A stretch of DNA of 39,508 nt, from positions 1-39,508 of the forward strand of contig CACYYO010000019.1 of assembly GCA_902778645.1 (NCBI GenBank), given 5' to 3'. Numbering within the stretch: position 1 is the stretch's first letter; each line of letters begins with the position of its first letter. Source of the stretch: an uncultured Rhodospirillales bacterium (lineage in GTDB: Bacteria > Pseudomonadota > Alphaproteobacteria > RF32 > CAG-239). The position numbers and the translations under genes were made by a program. This document shows, piece by piece, positions 25,930-32,511 of the stretch. The notes beneath the pieces were generated by a model that saw only the letters and a list, made by a program, of their open reading frames with translations, did no database searches and was not told the origin of the DNA.

Positions 25930-26014
25930 GGATGATAACTTGAGATTTGAACGAGTAGAGTTCGAGCGGATAGGTATTGTCATGCCAGTGCGTTTCAATG
26001 TGATAGAAAAATTT

Positions 26015-26590
26015 TTAGAAATTTATTTTCATCAGATTATTCAAAAAAACATCAACAAATTCGGCACGGCGGTTTTGATAATCCAAATAGTAGGCATGCT
26101 CCCAAACGTCACAAGTCGTGAGCGGTCTCAGTCTATGCGCAATCGGGGTATCGGCATTGGCGGTTTTCATGACGGCTAAGCGACCATCCTGTTTTTCAAC
26201 TAACCAAGCCCAACCGGAGCCGAATTGTGAAACGGCAGCCTGCTTGAATTCCTCACGAAATTTCTCAAAACTGCCGAAATTTTTGATGATTTTGTCTTCT
26301 AACTCACTTCCTTCAATTTCACCGCCACCGGGCTGCATCGATTGCCAAAAAAAGGTGTGATTCCAGGTTTGAGCCGCATTGTTAAAAATGTTACTGTATT
26401 CCGGTTTGTCGACGGTTTCCGTGATGATTTCTTCTAAATTCATCATTGTAAATTTAGTCTTTTCAATCAACTTATTGAGATTGTCGATATAGGTTTGATG
26501 ATGTTTTTGATAATGAAATTCGAGTGTGCGGGCACTGATGAACGGCTCCAGCGCATTTAAGGCATAAGGCAGTTTCGGTAATGTAAACAT
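26015..26590 (-). CDS. sodB: Superoxide dismutase, Fe/Mn family (Fe-type)
   Basis: 191 residues. All four metal ligands are visible at standard positions: His26 (LEFHYQKHHQTY), His79 (TWNHTFFW), Asp162 and His166 (DVWEHAYYLDYQN). The N-terminus FTLPKLPYALNALEPFIS resembles FeSOD. It converts superoxide to peroxide and oxygen in the cytoplasm. The ribosome-binding site GGGAGAATAA lies in the end of fliJ, so it is probably read from the fliI-fliJ transcript. Iron versus manganese use is inferred only from overall resemblance. Confidence 0.95.
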   Translation of the reverse strand: MFTLPKLPYALNALEPFISARTLEFHYQKHHQTYIDNLNKLIEKTKFTMMNLEEIITETVDKPEYSNIFNNAAQTWNHTFFWQSMQPGGGEIEGSELEDKIIKNFGSFEKFREEFKQAAVSQFGSGWAWLVEKQDGRLAVMKTANADTPIAHRLRPLTTCDVWEHAYYLDYQNRRAEFVDVFLNNLMKINF

Positions 26591-26592
26591 AT

Positions 26593-27027
26593 TTATTCTC
26601 CCATGTCTGTTTCTTCATGGTGTTTTATATAACTATTGGTTCCGATTTCATCAAGTTGCTTTTGTAATTTTAAATCTTCTTCGTGTTGGGCGCGCTTTTG
26701 GCGGTTTTCATCAATGATTTCATAAGTTTTTTGTTCCTTAAACATATCGGCAATGAGGTCTCTGACTTGTTCTATCTGTTGCTCAAGAGCGGCTATTTGG
26801 GTTTCAAAATTTTCTTTGGTTTGCAGGTATTTTTTGACGTATGCTCCAAAGTCTCCCATTAATTGATTTTGGCGTTGACATTCTTTATCTTTTGCAAACT
26901 GGGTGTTGAGATTTTGCAATTGAGTGATAATCTCATCTTGTTGCTCCTGCAGGGCAACCAAAATTTTACGTTGTTCGTTAATATTAAATTTTTCAATACG
27001 GCTGAGCGTGGCAAGAGCGTTTTTCAT
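26593..27027 (-). CDS. fliJ: Flagellar export chaperone FliJ-like protein
   Basis: 144 residues of almost continuous amphipathic coiled coil rich in Gln, Glu and Lys, lacking other domains. It begins KNALATLSRIEKFNINEQRKILVAL, the FliJ pattern of an N-terminal L..L.RI.KF..de.r. It lies 5 bp after fliI, the standard partner. FliJ binds the FliI-FliH ATPase ring and the export gate of the flagellar type III apparatus. Sequence identity in this family is low, so the call rests on context plus coiled-coil form. Confidence 0.85.
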   Translation of the reverse strand: MKNALATLSRIEKFNINEQRKILVALQEQQDEIITQLQNLNTQFAKDKECQRQNQLMGDFGAYVKKYLQTKENFETQIAALEQQIEQVRDLIADMFKEQKTYEIIDENRQKRAQHEEDLKLQKQLDEIGTNSYIKHHEETDMGE

Positions 27028-27032
27028 TCATA

Positions 27033-28379
27033 TCAGACCTTTGCCGGCGGTGTGTATGGGGTATCGAGGATGTCCTTGAGAAGTTGGTATCCCTGTTCAA
27101 GCGTAAATTTTTCATTTTTACGTTGGGAGAGAAATTCCTCAATCATCGGATAGTAGAAAATAGCTTCGTCAACCTCGGCATTTGAGCCTTTTTTATAAGC
27201 TCCTAAACGAATTAATTCTGCCATATCTTCATAGGTGGCGATGTATTTGCGGGCTTTGGCAACAAGGGAAGCTTCCTCCTCCGTGTCACAATCAGGCATG
27301 GTACGGGAGATGGAACGCAAAATGTTGATTGCCGGGTAACGTCCTCGTTCGGCAATGGCTCGATCCAGCACGATATGACCATCAAGAATCGAACGTACGG
27401 CATCGGCAATCGGTTCGTTATGGTCATCACCATCAACCAGCACTGTAAATAAACCGGTAATTGTGCCGTTACCGGAGCCGGGGCCGGCACGTTCCAAAAG
27501 TCGCGGAAGTTCGGCAAAAACACTCGGTGTATAGCCCTTGGAGGCGGGAGGCTCGCCGACACTTAAGGAAATTTCTCGCTGAGCCATGGCAAAACGGGTG
27601 ATGGAGTCCATCATACACAAAACGTTTTTATTTTCATCGCGAAAATATTCGGCAATGGCCATGGTGGTGTAGGCGGCTTGGCGGCGCATCAGGGCGCTTT
27701 CATCAGAAGTGGCTAAAACCAGTACCGATTTGGCCAGACCTTCTTCTCCCAAAACATCTTCCTCAAATTCTTTAGCTTCACGTCCACGCTCGCCAATCAG
27801 CCCGATAATGGAAATATCCGAATCGGTGTGACGGGCCATATTTGACATCAGTGTTGATTTGCCGACGCCGGAGCCGGCAAAAATTCCCATACGTTGCCCT
27901 TTGCAAATCGTTAGAAAGGTATTGACGGCTTTTACGCCTAAATCAACTTTTCCTTTCACACGGTCGCGCATTTGTGCCGGCGGGGGAGAATTTTTGATGA
28001 AATAGGGTTTGTCGCCTTGCGGTAAGGGACCTTTACCATCTATGGGTTCGCCAAAGGCATTGACAATTCGTCCAAGCCATTGTGGGTGCGGATAAATAAC
28101 AGGTGCTGCATTTTCAACATCAACGCGACATCCCAGGCCGATACCGTCTAATGAGCCATATGGCATTAGCAGTAATTTTTCGCCCTTAAAGCTGACCAGT
28201 TCGCAAGGAACTTTTTTGCCATACGTCGTATGAACATTGCACCTGTCGCCGATGGTGAGGGCTGAACTGATGCCGCTGACTTCAATGAATAAGCCTTGCA
28301 CACCGGTGACCGTGCCGTAATACGAGCAGGTATTGAGGCGACTGAGGTTGTGCATGATATTGTCAAAGCGTGTTGACAC
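27033..28379 (-). CDS. fliI: Flagellum-specific ATPase FliI
   Basis: 448 residues from a GTG start with GGGAGAG upstream. Walker A is GSGVGKST at 169-176. Other family signatures include GLIGERGREAKEF, MMDSITRFAMAQREISLSVGEPPASKG (Walker B region), YTPSVFAELPRLLERAG and the C-terminal domain. It hydrolyses ATP to drive unfolding and export through the flagellar type III system. A non-flagellar type III ATPase is less likely given fliJ and neighbouring ctrA, which controls flagellar genes in this class. It is divergent from ctrA. Confidence 0.95.
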   Translation of the reverse strand: MSTRFDNIMHNLSRLNTCSYYGTVTGVQGLFIEVSGISSALTIGDRCNVHTTYGKKVPCELVSFKGEKLLLMPYGSLDGIGLGCRVDVENAAPVIYPHPQWLGRIVNAFGEPIDGKGPLPQGDKPYFIKNSPPPAQMRDRVKGKVDLGVKAVNTFLTICKGQRMGIFAGSGVGKSTLMSNMARHTDSDISIIGLIGERGREAKEFEEDVLGEEGLAKSVLVLATSDESALMRRQAAYTTMAIAEYFRDENKNVLCMMDSITRFAMAQREISLSVGEPPASKGYTPSVFAELPRLLERAGPGSGNGTITGLFTVLVDGDDHNEPIADAVRSILDGHIVLDRAIAERGRYPAINILRSISRTMPDCDTEEEASLVAKARKYIATYEDMAELIRLGAYKKGSNAEVDEAIFYYPMIEEFLSQRKNEKFTLEQGYQLLKDILDTPYTPPAKV

Positions 28380-28473
28380 CGAACTCTCCCTTTTGGTTTC
28401 TTACCTTATATTTAGGCTTTTTTTCTGATTTATTCAATCTTATTAATAATTATTAACAACCCTGTTTAAAAAG

Positions 28474-28502
28474 TTAACAAATAGAAAATATGGGTATATG
28501 AT
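28474..28502 (+). promoter_or_regulatory. ctrA promoter inside a 9-bp inverted repeat pair
   Basis: TTAACA (28474-28479), 17 bp, TATGAT (28497-28502). TTAACAAAT (28474-28482) recurs inverted as ATTTGTTAA (28513-28521), the second arm running up to the ribosome-binding site. The GTTAAC core resembles half of a CtrA box, so autoregulation is possible. Confidence 0.55.
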
Positions 28503-28535
28503 ACGGGTATCAATTTGTTAAAAGGAGATGAAAAG

Positions 28536-29222
28536 ATGCGTGTTTTGTTAGTTGAAGATGATTACGCCATCTCGCAAAGTATTGAAACCATGCTCAAAAA
28601 AGAGGGAATGATTATTGATACGACCGATTTGGGCGAGGATGGTTTGGAGATAGGCAAACTCTATGATTATGATATCATTATTTTGGATTTAATGTTGCCG
28701 GATATGAACGGCTATGATGTCTTGAAAAGTTTGCGTGCCGCTAAGGTTAATACACCGGTGCTTATTTTGTCTGGCTTGAGCGGACCGGATAAAAAAGTTA
28801 AAGGTCTGGGATACGGGGCTGATGACTATTTGACAAAGCCGTTTGATAAGGCTGAGTTGTTGGCTCGTATTCAGGCTGTTGTTCGTCGTTCAAAAGGGCA
28901 TTCGAATTCAATTATTCGTACCGGTGATGTTGTGGTTAATTTGGATACCCAGACGGTTATGGTCGGGGATAAAACGTTGCATTTGACCGGTAAAGAGTAT
29001 GGTATTATGGAGTTGTTGTCTTTGCGTAAAGGTTCAACTCTGAATAAAGATCAGTTCTTGAACCATTTGTATGGCGGTATTGATGAGCCTGAACTCAAGA
29101 TAATTGATGTATTTATCTGCAAATTGCGCAAAAAATTAGAAAAAGCCTCCGGCGGTAAAAATTATATTGAGACCGTATGGGGGAGGGGTTATGTGTTGCG
29201 TGATCCGGACGAGAAGAAATAA
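28536..29222 (+). CDS. ctrA: Cell-cycle response regulator CtrA
   Basis: 228 residues. The start at 28536 is chosen because AAAGGAGATG precedes it and CtrA proteins begin MRVLLxEDD. The receiver domain (1-~118) has the acidic pair, phospho-acceptor Asp51 in [14 protein letters not shown], Ser/Thr in ILSGLSG and Lys in [23 protein letters not shown] links it to an OmpR-type winged helix ([29 protein letters not shown]). In Caulobacter and relatives CtrA controls replication, division and flagellar genes. The C-terminus is DEKK, not the Ala-Ala degradation signal of Caulobacter. A palindromic element begins in the stop codon. Confidence 0.96.
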   Translation: MRVLLVEDDYAISQSIETMLKKEGMIIDTTDLGEDGLEIGKLYDYDIIILDLMLPDMNGYDVLKSLRAAKVNTPVLILSGLSGPDKKVKGLGYGADDYLTKPFDKAELLARIQAVVRRSKGHSNSIIRTGDVVVNLDTQTVMVGDKTLHLTGKEYGIMELLSLRKGSTLNKDQFLNHLYGGIDEPELKIIDVFICKLRKKLEKASGGKNYIETVWGRGYVLRDPDEKK

Positions 29223-29342
29223 GTCATATAATGGGTTATTAATACAGATTTAGCGAGTAAGAAAAATGCTCACGTACCTTTTTGTACGCTGCGCTTTTTC
29301 TTCTCTTAAATCTTATTATTAACCTCATTCTCTGACTTATTT
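29217..29342. repeat. Long GTAC-centred palindromic element, copy 3
   Basis: The left arm AAATAAGTCATATAATGGG... includes the ctrA stop codon. The complement of the right arm reads AAATAAGTCAGAGAATGAGG.... The arms continue through ACAGATTT / AAGATTT and GTAAGAAAAATGC to the centre GTAC-CTTTTT-GTAC. A very similar element lies at 38633-38858 except for its outer arms and an insert at the centre. Confidence 0.8.
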
Positions 29343-29388
29343 ATGGTCTATAAACACCACTTATCACATTTTTTAAGAGGTTATATTG

Positions 29389-29422
29389 AAAGCGTGTGCA
29401 GAAATGTATGCGCTTTTTTTTG
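29389..29422 (+). terminator. Terminator downstream of ctrA
   Basis: A 12-bp stem (AAAGCG...CGCTTT, several G-T pairs), GAAA tetraloop, then eight T. Confidence 0.85.
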
Positions 29423-29439
29423 AATTTATAAAAATATCT

Positions 29440-29468
29440 TGTCAGGTTCGATAAGATGTGATATAGAC
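29440..29468 (+). promoter_or_regulatory. Promoter of the small membrane protein gene
   Basis: TTGTCA (29440-29445), 17 bp, TATAGA (29463-29468). An AT-rich leader of about 45 nt without a Shine-Dalgarno follows. Confidence 0.6.
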
Positions 29469-29521
29469 GTTGCGAGATTTGAATTACTTATTTTTTATTA
29501 TTATTATAAATTTTTAACGTT

Positions 29522-29656
29522 ATGAAAAAGAAAAAATTGATGGCAATTGCGGCTGTTGCAGTCCCGATTGCGTTGTTGGGAGCTCTCTGGTACAGTACGA
29601 TTTGTTCACTCAAGGGAATTGGGGAGGATGATGACTGGATCGATGAGGCAGAGTAA
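29522..29656 (+). CDS. 44-residue membrane-anchored protein
   Basis: Starts MKKKKLMAIAAVAV, continues through one hydrophobic segment (~8-27) to a short acidic tail ending EDDDWIDEAE. It is a single-pass inner-membrane peptide or a precursor with signal. The gene has its own promoter upstream and a perfect 15-bp terminator directly after the stop, which supports a real gene despite its size. No Shine-Dalgarno; ATG is preceded by TTTTTAACGTT. It neighbours a lipoprotein lysozyme on the opposite strand. The function is unknown. Confidence 0.7.
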   Translation: MKKKKLMAIAAVAVPIALLGALWYSTICSLKGIGEDDDWIDEAE

Positions 29657-29658
29657 AA

Positions 29659-29697
29659 GAAACCCTTGTTACCGGAGCGGTAACAAGGGTTTCTTTT
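29659..29697. terminator. Bidirectional terminator between the small protein and lysozyme genes
   Basis: GAAACCCTTGTTACC, loop GGAGC, perfect 15-bp complement, then TTTT. It overlaps the lysozyme stop codon. Confidence 0.95.
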
Positions 29698-30487
29698 ATA
29701 TGTAGGCTCGGACGTTGTCGGTGTCCGAGTGATTCCTTTTCAGGAACTCTCGGATCTTCTCTTCACTATAATCGTGGGTCCAATAGTCGCCTCGCCGATC
29801 CTTATAGTAAAAAGAAATAGTCATTCCGGAATTGTCCTCGTAGAACTTTTCCGGTTTCAAATTGAGGAGGTCCTCTGGCGTCAGAAGCCCTTGGTAGAGA
29901 GCTCCTTCAATCCAGTGCCTCTTGGGGAGGCCTGGGGCGAGGACTCTTCGTCCATTGATTGTCATGCTTCTGTAGCGATTCATGCGAATTGCGCATTCGA
30001 AATCGCTCATGCCGTTATTGACGGCATTGACGAAACGTGACGTATTGAACTCAGGTCCCCCAATGTTGTAGATGAAGGAACACGTTCCTATCATCTGGTT
30101 GGGGGTGAGCTTGCGGGTGATGCACCCGTCGATGTACGGCCAGACTTGTTCGTCGTAATGGCTGTACGCACATTCCTTGGCATAAGCCAAGGAGATGGGG
30201 GCGTCGTTTTTTCGGACCTTCTTACCATTCGGGTAAGTAATGGTTCCGAACCCGATAGTCCATACCTTTCCGTCAAAGTATGGCTCGGGGTGAAACCCTT
30301 CCACGAGGCAGGTGATGACCAGAAGGTCCTCCTTGCATGCCTCGTAGCACTGTCTGTTGTGCTCGGCGACGCTGAGTTCTGGGTCGGGGTTTAATTCTTT
30401 GTTTTCGGAGCAGTGGGTGCATCCCGTTGCTACGCTGACAAGGGCGATCATGACCGCCGTCATCAGAAGAAAATATAATTTCTTCAT
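29696..30487 (-). CDS. Lipoprotein lysozyme, GH24 (phage T4/lambdoid endolysin type)
   Basis: 263 residues from the ATG at 30487. The promoter TTGACA-16-TACAAT (30507-30534) puts the transcript start near 30500, so an ATG at 30520 would lie upstream of the mRNA. A signal sequence with lipobox (ALVSVATGC, Cys23) predicts a lipoprotein. The GH24 core is LVEGFHPEPYFDGKVWTIGFG: catalytic Glu63, Asp72 and Thr77, with Asp-to-Thr spacing one residue shorter than in T4 lysozyme. Other family features are NQMIGTCSFIYNIG and NRYRSMTINGRRVLAPGLPKR (RR..E-like substrate region). It would cut peptidoglycan glycan strands in the periplasm. The gene is clearly GC-richer than its neighbours and lacks a Shine-Dalgarno, suggesting transfer. 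Confidence 0.88.
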   Translation of the reverse strand: MKKLYFLLMTAVMIALVSVATGCTHCSENKELNPDPELSVAEHNRQCYEACKEDLLVITCLVEGFHPEPYFDGKVWTIGFGTITYPNGKKVRKNDAPISLAYAKECAYSHYDEQVWPYIDGCITRKLTPNQMIGTCSFIYNIGGPEFNTSRFVNAVNNGMSDFECAIRMNRYRSMTINGRRVLAPGLPKRHWIEGALYQGLLTPEDLLNLKPEKFYEDNSGMTISFYYKDRRGDYWTHDYSEEKIREFLKRNHSDTDNVRAYI

Positions 30488-30506
30488 AGTATAGATTTTG
30501 GCGTTC

Positions 30507-30534
30507 ATTGTATCATACATTTTAATTTTGTCAA
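30507..30534 (-). promoter_or_regulatory. Promoter of the lipoprotein lysozyme gene
   Basis: On the minus strand TTGACA (30529-30534), 16 bp, TACAAT (30507-30512). It fixes the translation start at 30487. Confidence 0.7.
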
Positions 30535-30595
30535 CAAAAATGACAAAATTTTACAAAAAATTCAATCATGTGCAAAAAGTTGCTGGATCGCTAAT

Positions 30596-30637
30596 AAAGA
30601 AAAGAGGTTACACGTTAGTGTGTAACCTCTTTTCTTG
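30596..30637. terminator. Terminator overlapping the end of the membrane-protein gene
   Basis: AAGAAAAGAGGTTACAC, 6-nt loop, exact complement. The right arm codes for the last residues of the gene on the minus strand and the loop contains its stop codon. Confidence 0.85.
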
Positions 30638-31067
30638 TTGCATCTGTGATTAATGTGTATGCTGCAAAGATTGCAACAGCAATGTCATGCCACAGGTTAT
30701 CCATGTGGTAGAGGTCATCAACATAGGCCTCCATTCCGATTGCAGCAATTTCGAAGCCTACTAAAAAGGCAGCGATAAAGCTGAAATTTTTGAGCGGAGT
30801 CTTGATCAGGCAGGTAATCAGCACTACCGCCAGTCCCACGGAAAGCCACCCGTAAGATGAGAACATTACGGCATAGCACAGTGCCAAGGCCAAAATGTTG
30901 CAGACGATAGATGTCTCGCCATTATCCTCACTGATATCGGCGAGGATAAAAATGGGTGCTATTGCAAGAAGAATGACGCTCAGTGCTCCAAGTTTCAGCC
31001 AGATGAAGCCGGCGGAAAGGATAGCAGATAAGACGACTGCTATCAGAAAGAATTTAATCTTTTTCAT
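30615..31067 (-). CDS. Small integral membrane protein, unknown function
   Basis: 150 residues with about four or five hydrophobic segments (~5-22, 25-42, 53-70, 74-86, 95-112) and a polar stretch around 113-125 (EAYVDDLYHMDNLWHD) before a last hydrophobic helix. No family is recognised. A promoter TTGACA-17-TATCGT (31114-31142) is followed by a ~40-nt AT-only-like leader (TTAATTAATTAAATAAATAA) without Shine-Dalgarno. Its terminator hairpin is built into the final codons. Like the two genes before it, it appears to use a different initiation style from the housekeeping genes. Confidence 0.7.
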   Translation of the reverse strand: MKKIKFFLIAVVLSAILSAGFIWLKLGALSVILLAIAPIFILADISEDNGETSIVCNILALALCYAVMFSSYGWLSVGLAVVLITCLIKTPLKNFSFIAAFLVGFEIAAIGMEAYVDDLYHMDNLWHDIAVAIFAAYTLITDATRKEVTH

Positions 31068-31113
31068 ATTTTTTTATTTATTTAATTAATTAATAATTTT
31101 TTTAAGTAATGGT

Positions 31114-31142
31114 ACGATATTCTGTTTTTGGACAAATGTCAA
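31114..31142 (-). promoter_or_regulatory. Promoter of the membrane-protein gene
   Basis: On the minus strand TTGACA (31137-31142), 17 bp, TATCGT (31114-31119), in the gap after the tsaC stop. Confidence 0.65.
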
Positions 31143-31163
31143 ACTATTTTCTCTGCGTTTTGG

Positions 31164-32108
31164 CTATTTATAAGAGGCGCGTTTGATCCGGTCATTAATG
31201 GCTAAACCAAGACCGGTGGTGGGAATAGGGGACATGGCTAAGGTTTTATTGCCGCATTGCTCATCCGCCAAGCGCATATAAGCGAATAAATTGGCGGCGG
31301 CTTCTTTGAGGTCTCCTGAAGGGCTGAGGTTTAAGTCTGCATCTTCAACATTACCAAAGCCGATTAAAAATTCGTTTTCTTGTTTTCGGGTGACGTTAAT
31401 TCGCAGGCTGTTTTTGGGGGCATAGTGTTTTAAAAGTTGCCCCGGAGCGCTCGGTTTGTTCGGGTTACCGTCAGAAATTAAAATTTTTTCACCCAAAAAG
31501 GCTTCTATCTCTTCAACGGCTGTTCCTCCGGCACGCAAAAGTACAATCTGTTTTTCCGTGACATCAATAATGGTCGATTCGACACCGACACGGCATGCAC
31601 CGCCGTCTAAAATCATCCCGATCTTATCCCCCAAACTCTCTCTCACATGTTGGGCAGTGGTCGGGCTGACAGCCTTGAATTTATTTGCAGATGGGGCGAC
31701 GATCGGGACACCGCTTTTTTTGATTAGGTTAAGCGCGATTTTATTATCCGGCATGCGGACGGCAATTTTGCTTAAGCCTGAACAAGCCAGATCAATAGAA
31801 GGATTGCTGTCGGTGCGTTTTAGGATAAAGGTTAGCGGTCCGGGGCAAAAGTGTTTGGCAAGAGCTATTACGCGCTCATCTGTTGCCGCATATTCTTTCA
31901 AAAATTCGACTTCGGCGATATGCGAAATCAGCGGGTCAAAATGAGGTCTGCCTTTTGCCTCAAAAATAGAAGCAACCGCTCGTGTATTATAAACATTTGC
32001 ACCAAGACCGTACACAGTTTCCGTCGGGAACGATACAAGACCGCCGTTTCTAATTAACTCGGCGGCGCGCGCTATGTTTTCTTCAGTCGGTGAGAATATG
32101 TTATTCAT
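31164..32108 (-). CDS. tsaC: L-threonylcarbamoyladenylate synthase, Sua5 type
   Basis: 314 residues: a YrdC/TsaC domain (1-~200) plus a C-terminal Sua5 domain. Motifs: GGLVSFPTETVYGLGANV, EAKGRPHFDPLISHI (KGRP nucleotide loop), CPGPLTFILKR, VAVRMPDN-type strand, PIVAPSANKFKAVSPT and STIIDVTEKQIVLLRAG; the linker SAPGQLLKHYAPK leads to the Sua5 domain. It makes threonylcarbamoyl-AMP for the t6A modification of ANN-decoding tRNAs. The start overlaps the SMI1/KNR4-type gene by 8 bp, so this housekeeping gene is translated downstream of the candidate toxin-immunity pair. Confidence 0.95.
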   Translation of the reverse strand: MNNIFSPTEENIARAAELIRNGGLVSFPTETVYGLGANVYNTRAVASIFEAKGRPHFDPLISHIAEVEFLKEYAATDERVIALAKHFCPGPLTFILKRTDSNPSIDLACSGLSKIAVRMPDNKIALNLIKKSGVPIVAPSANKFKAVSPTTAQHVRESLGDKIGMILDGGACRVGVESTIIDVTEKQIVLLRAGGTAVEEIEAFLGEKILISDGNPNKPSAPGQLLKHYAPKNSLRINVTRKQENEFLIGFGNVEDADLNLSPSGDLKEAAANLFAYMRLADEQCGNKTLAMSPIPTTGLGLAINDRIKRASYK

Positions 32109-32508
32109 CTTCTATCTTCAAAATGTATTGTAAAGCTGATGCAAAATCTTGGTATTCTTCTATCACTTCCAAATCGGCTTTGTCAATGATTTGATAGATT
32201 TGGTGTTTTTGATTGTAAGCAAGATAATCAAACTCGTCAAAGCCCAAAAAAATTAAGTCTTTATGCAAAGGATGTTTTATTTGTTGGTTGATGGTCAAAA
32301 TATCATCGCTTTGATGGTGGTATTTTATGCCGCAAATTATATTCCCGTTGTTGTTCATGCCATTGTGCAGGTATAAAAAATTGATGAACTCTTGAGGAAG
32401 TAAGGCATAATGGTGTTGGTGCAAAATTTGCTGGAGTTGCAGTGTATCTGTTGATGTTATGGGTGAATTTATATCTATATCTGCTTGATTTCTATATGTA
32501 ATTTTCAT
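32101..32508 (-). CDS. SMI1/KNR4-family protein, candidate immunity protein
   Basis: 135 residues, cytoplasmic. The SMI1/KNR4 pattern is visible: LLPQEFINFLYLHNGMNNNG near 38-55 (poly-helix then NG turn), a central strand region with IICGIKYHHQSDDI, and DLIFLGFDEFDYLAYNQKHQIYQI with D..E......F at the end. Members of this superfamily are common immunity proteins for nuclease toxins of polymorphic toxin systems. It begins 3 bp after the stop of the 975-residue HNH-like protein and overlaps tsaC. The pairing supports the immunity role, but direct neutralisation is inference. Confidence 0.75.
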   Translation of the reverse strand: MKITYRNQADIDINSPITSTDTLQLQQILHQHHYALLPQEFINFLYLHNGMNNNGNIICGIKYHHQSDDILTINQQIKHPLHKDLIFLGFDEFDYLAYNQKHQIYQIIDKADLEVIEEYQDFASALQYILKIEDE

Positions 32509-32511
32509 CTG

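Noticed and set aside
25928-26179. 83-residue plus-strand frame after tRNA-Glu
   Set aside because: It is mostly antisense to the end of sodB and begins in the tRNA echo; no ribosome-binding site and no protein-like pattern.
28443-28457. CtrA box TTAA-N7-TTAAC upstream of fliI/ctrA
   Set aside because: The closest match has a 6-bp rather than a 7-bp spacer and lies in very AT-rich DNA, so chance is likely.
29696-30520. Start codon at 30520 for the lysozyme
   Set aside because: It precedes the -10 element of the only good promoter, so it would be outside the transcript; the ATG at 30487 also gives a normal lipoprotein signal sequence.
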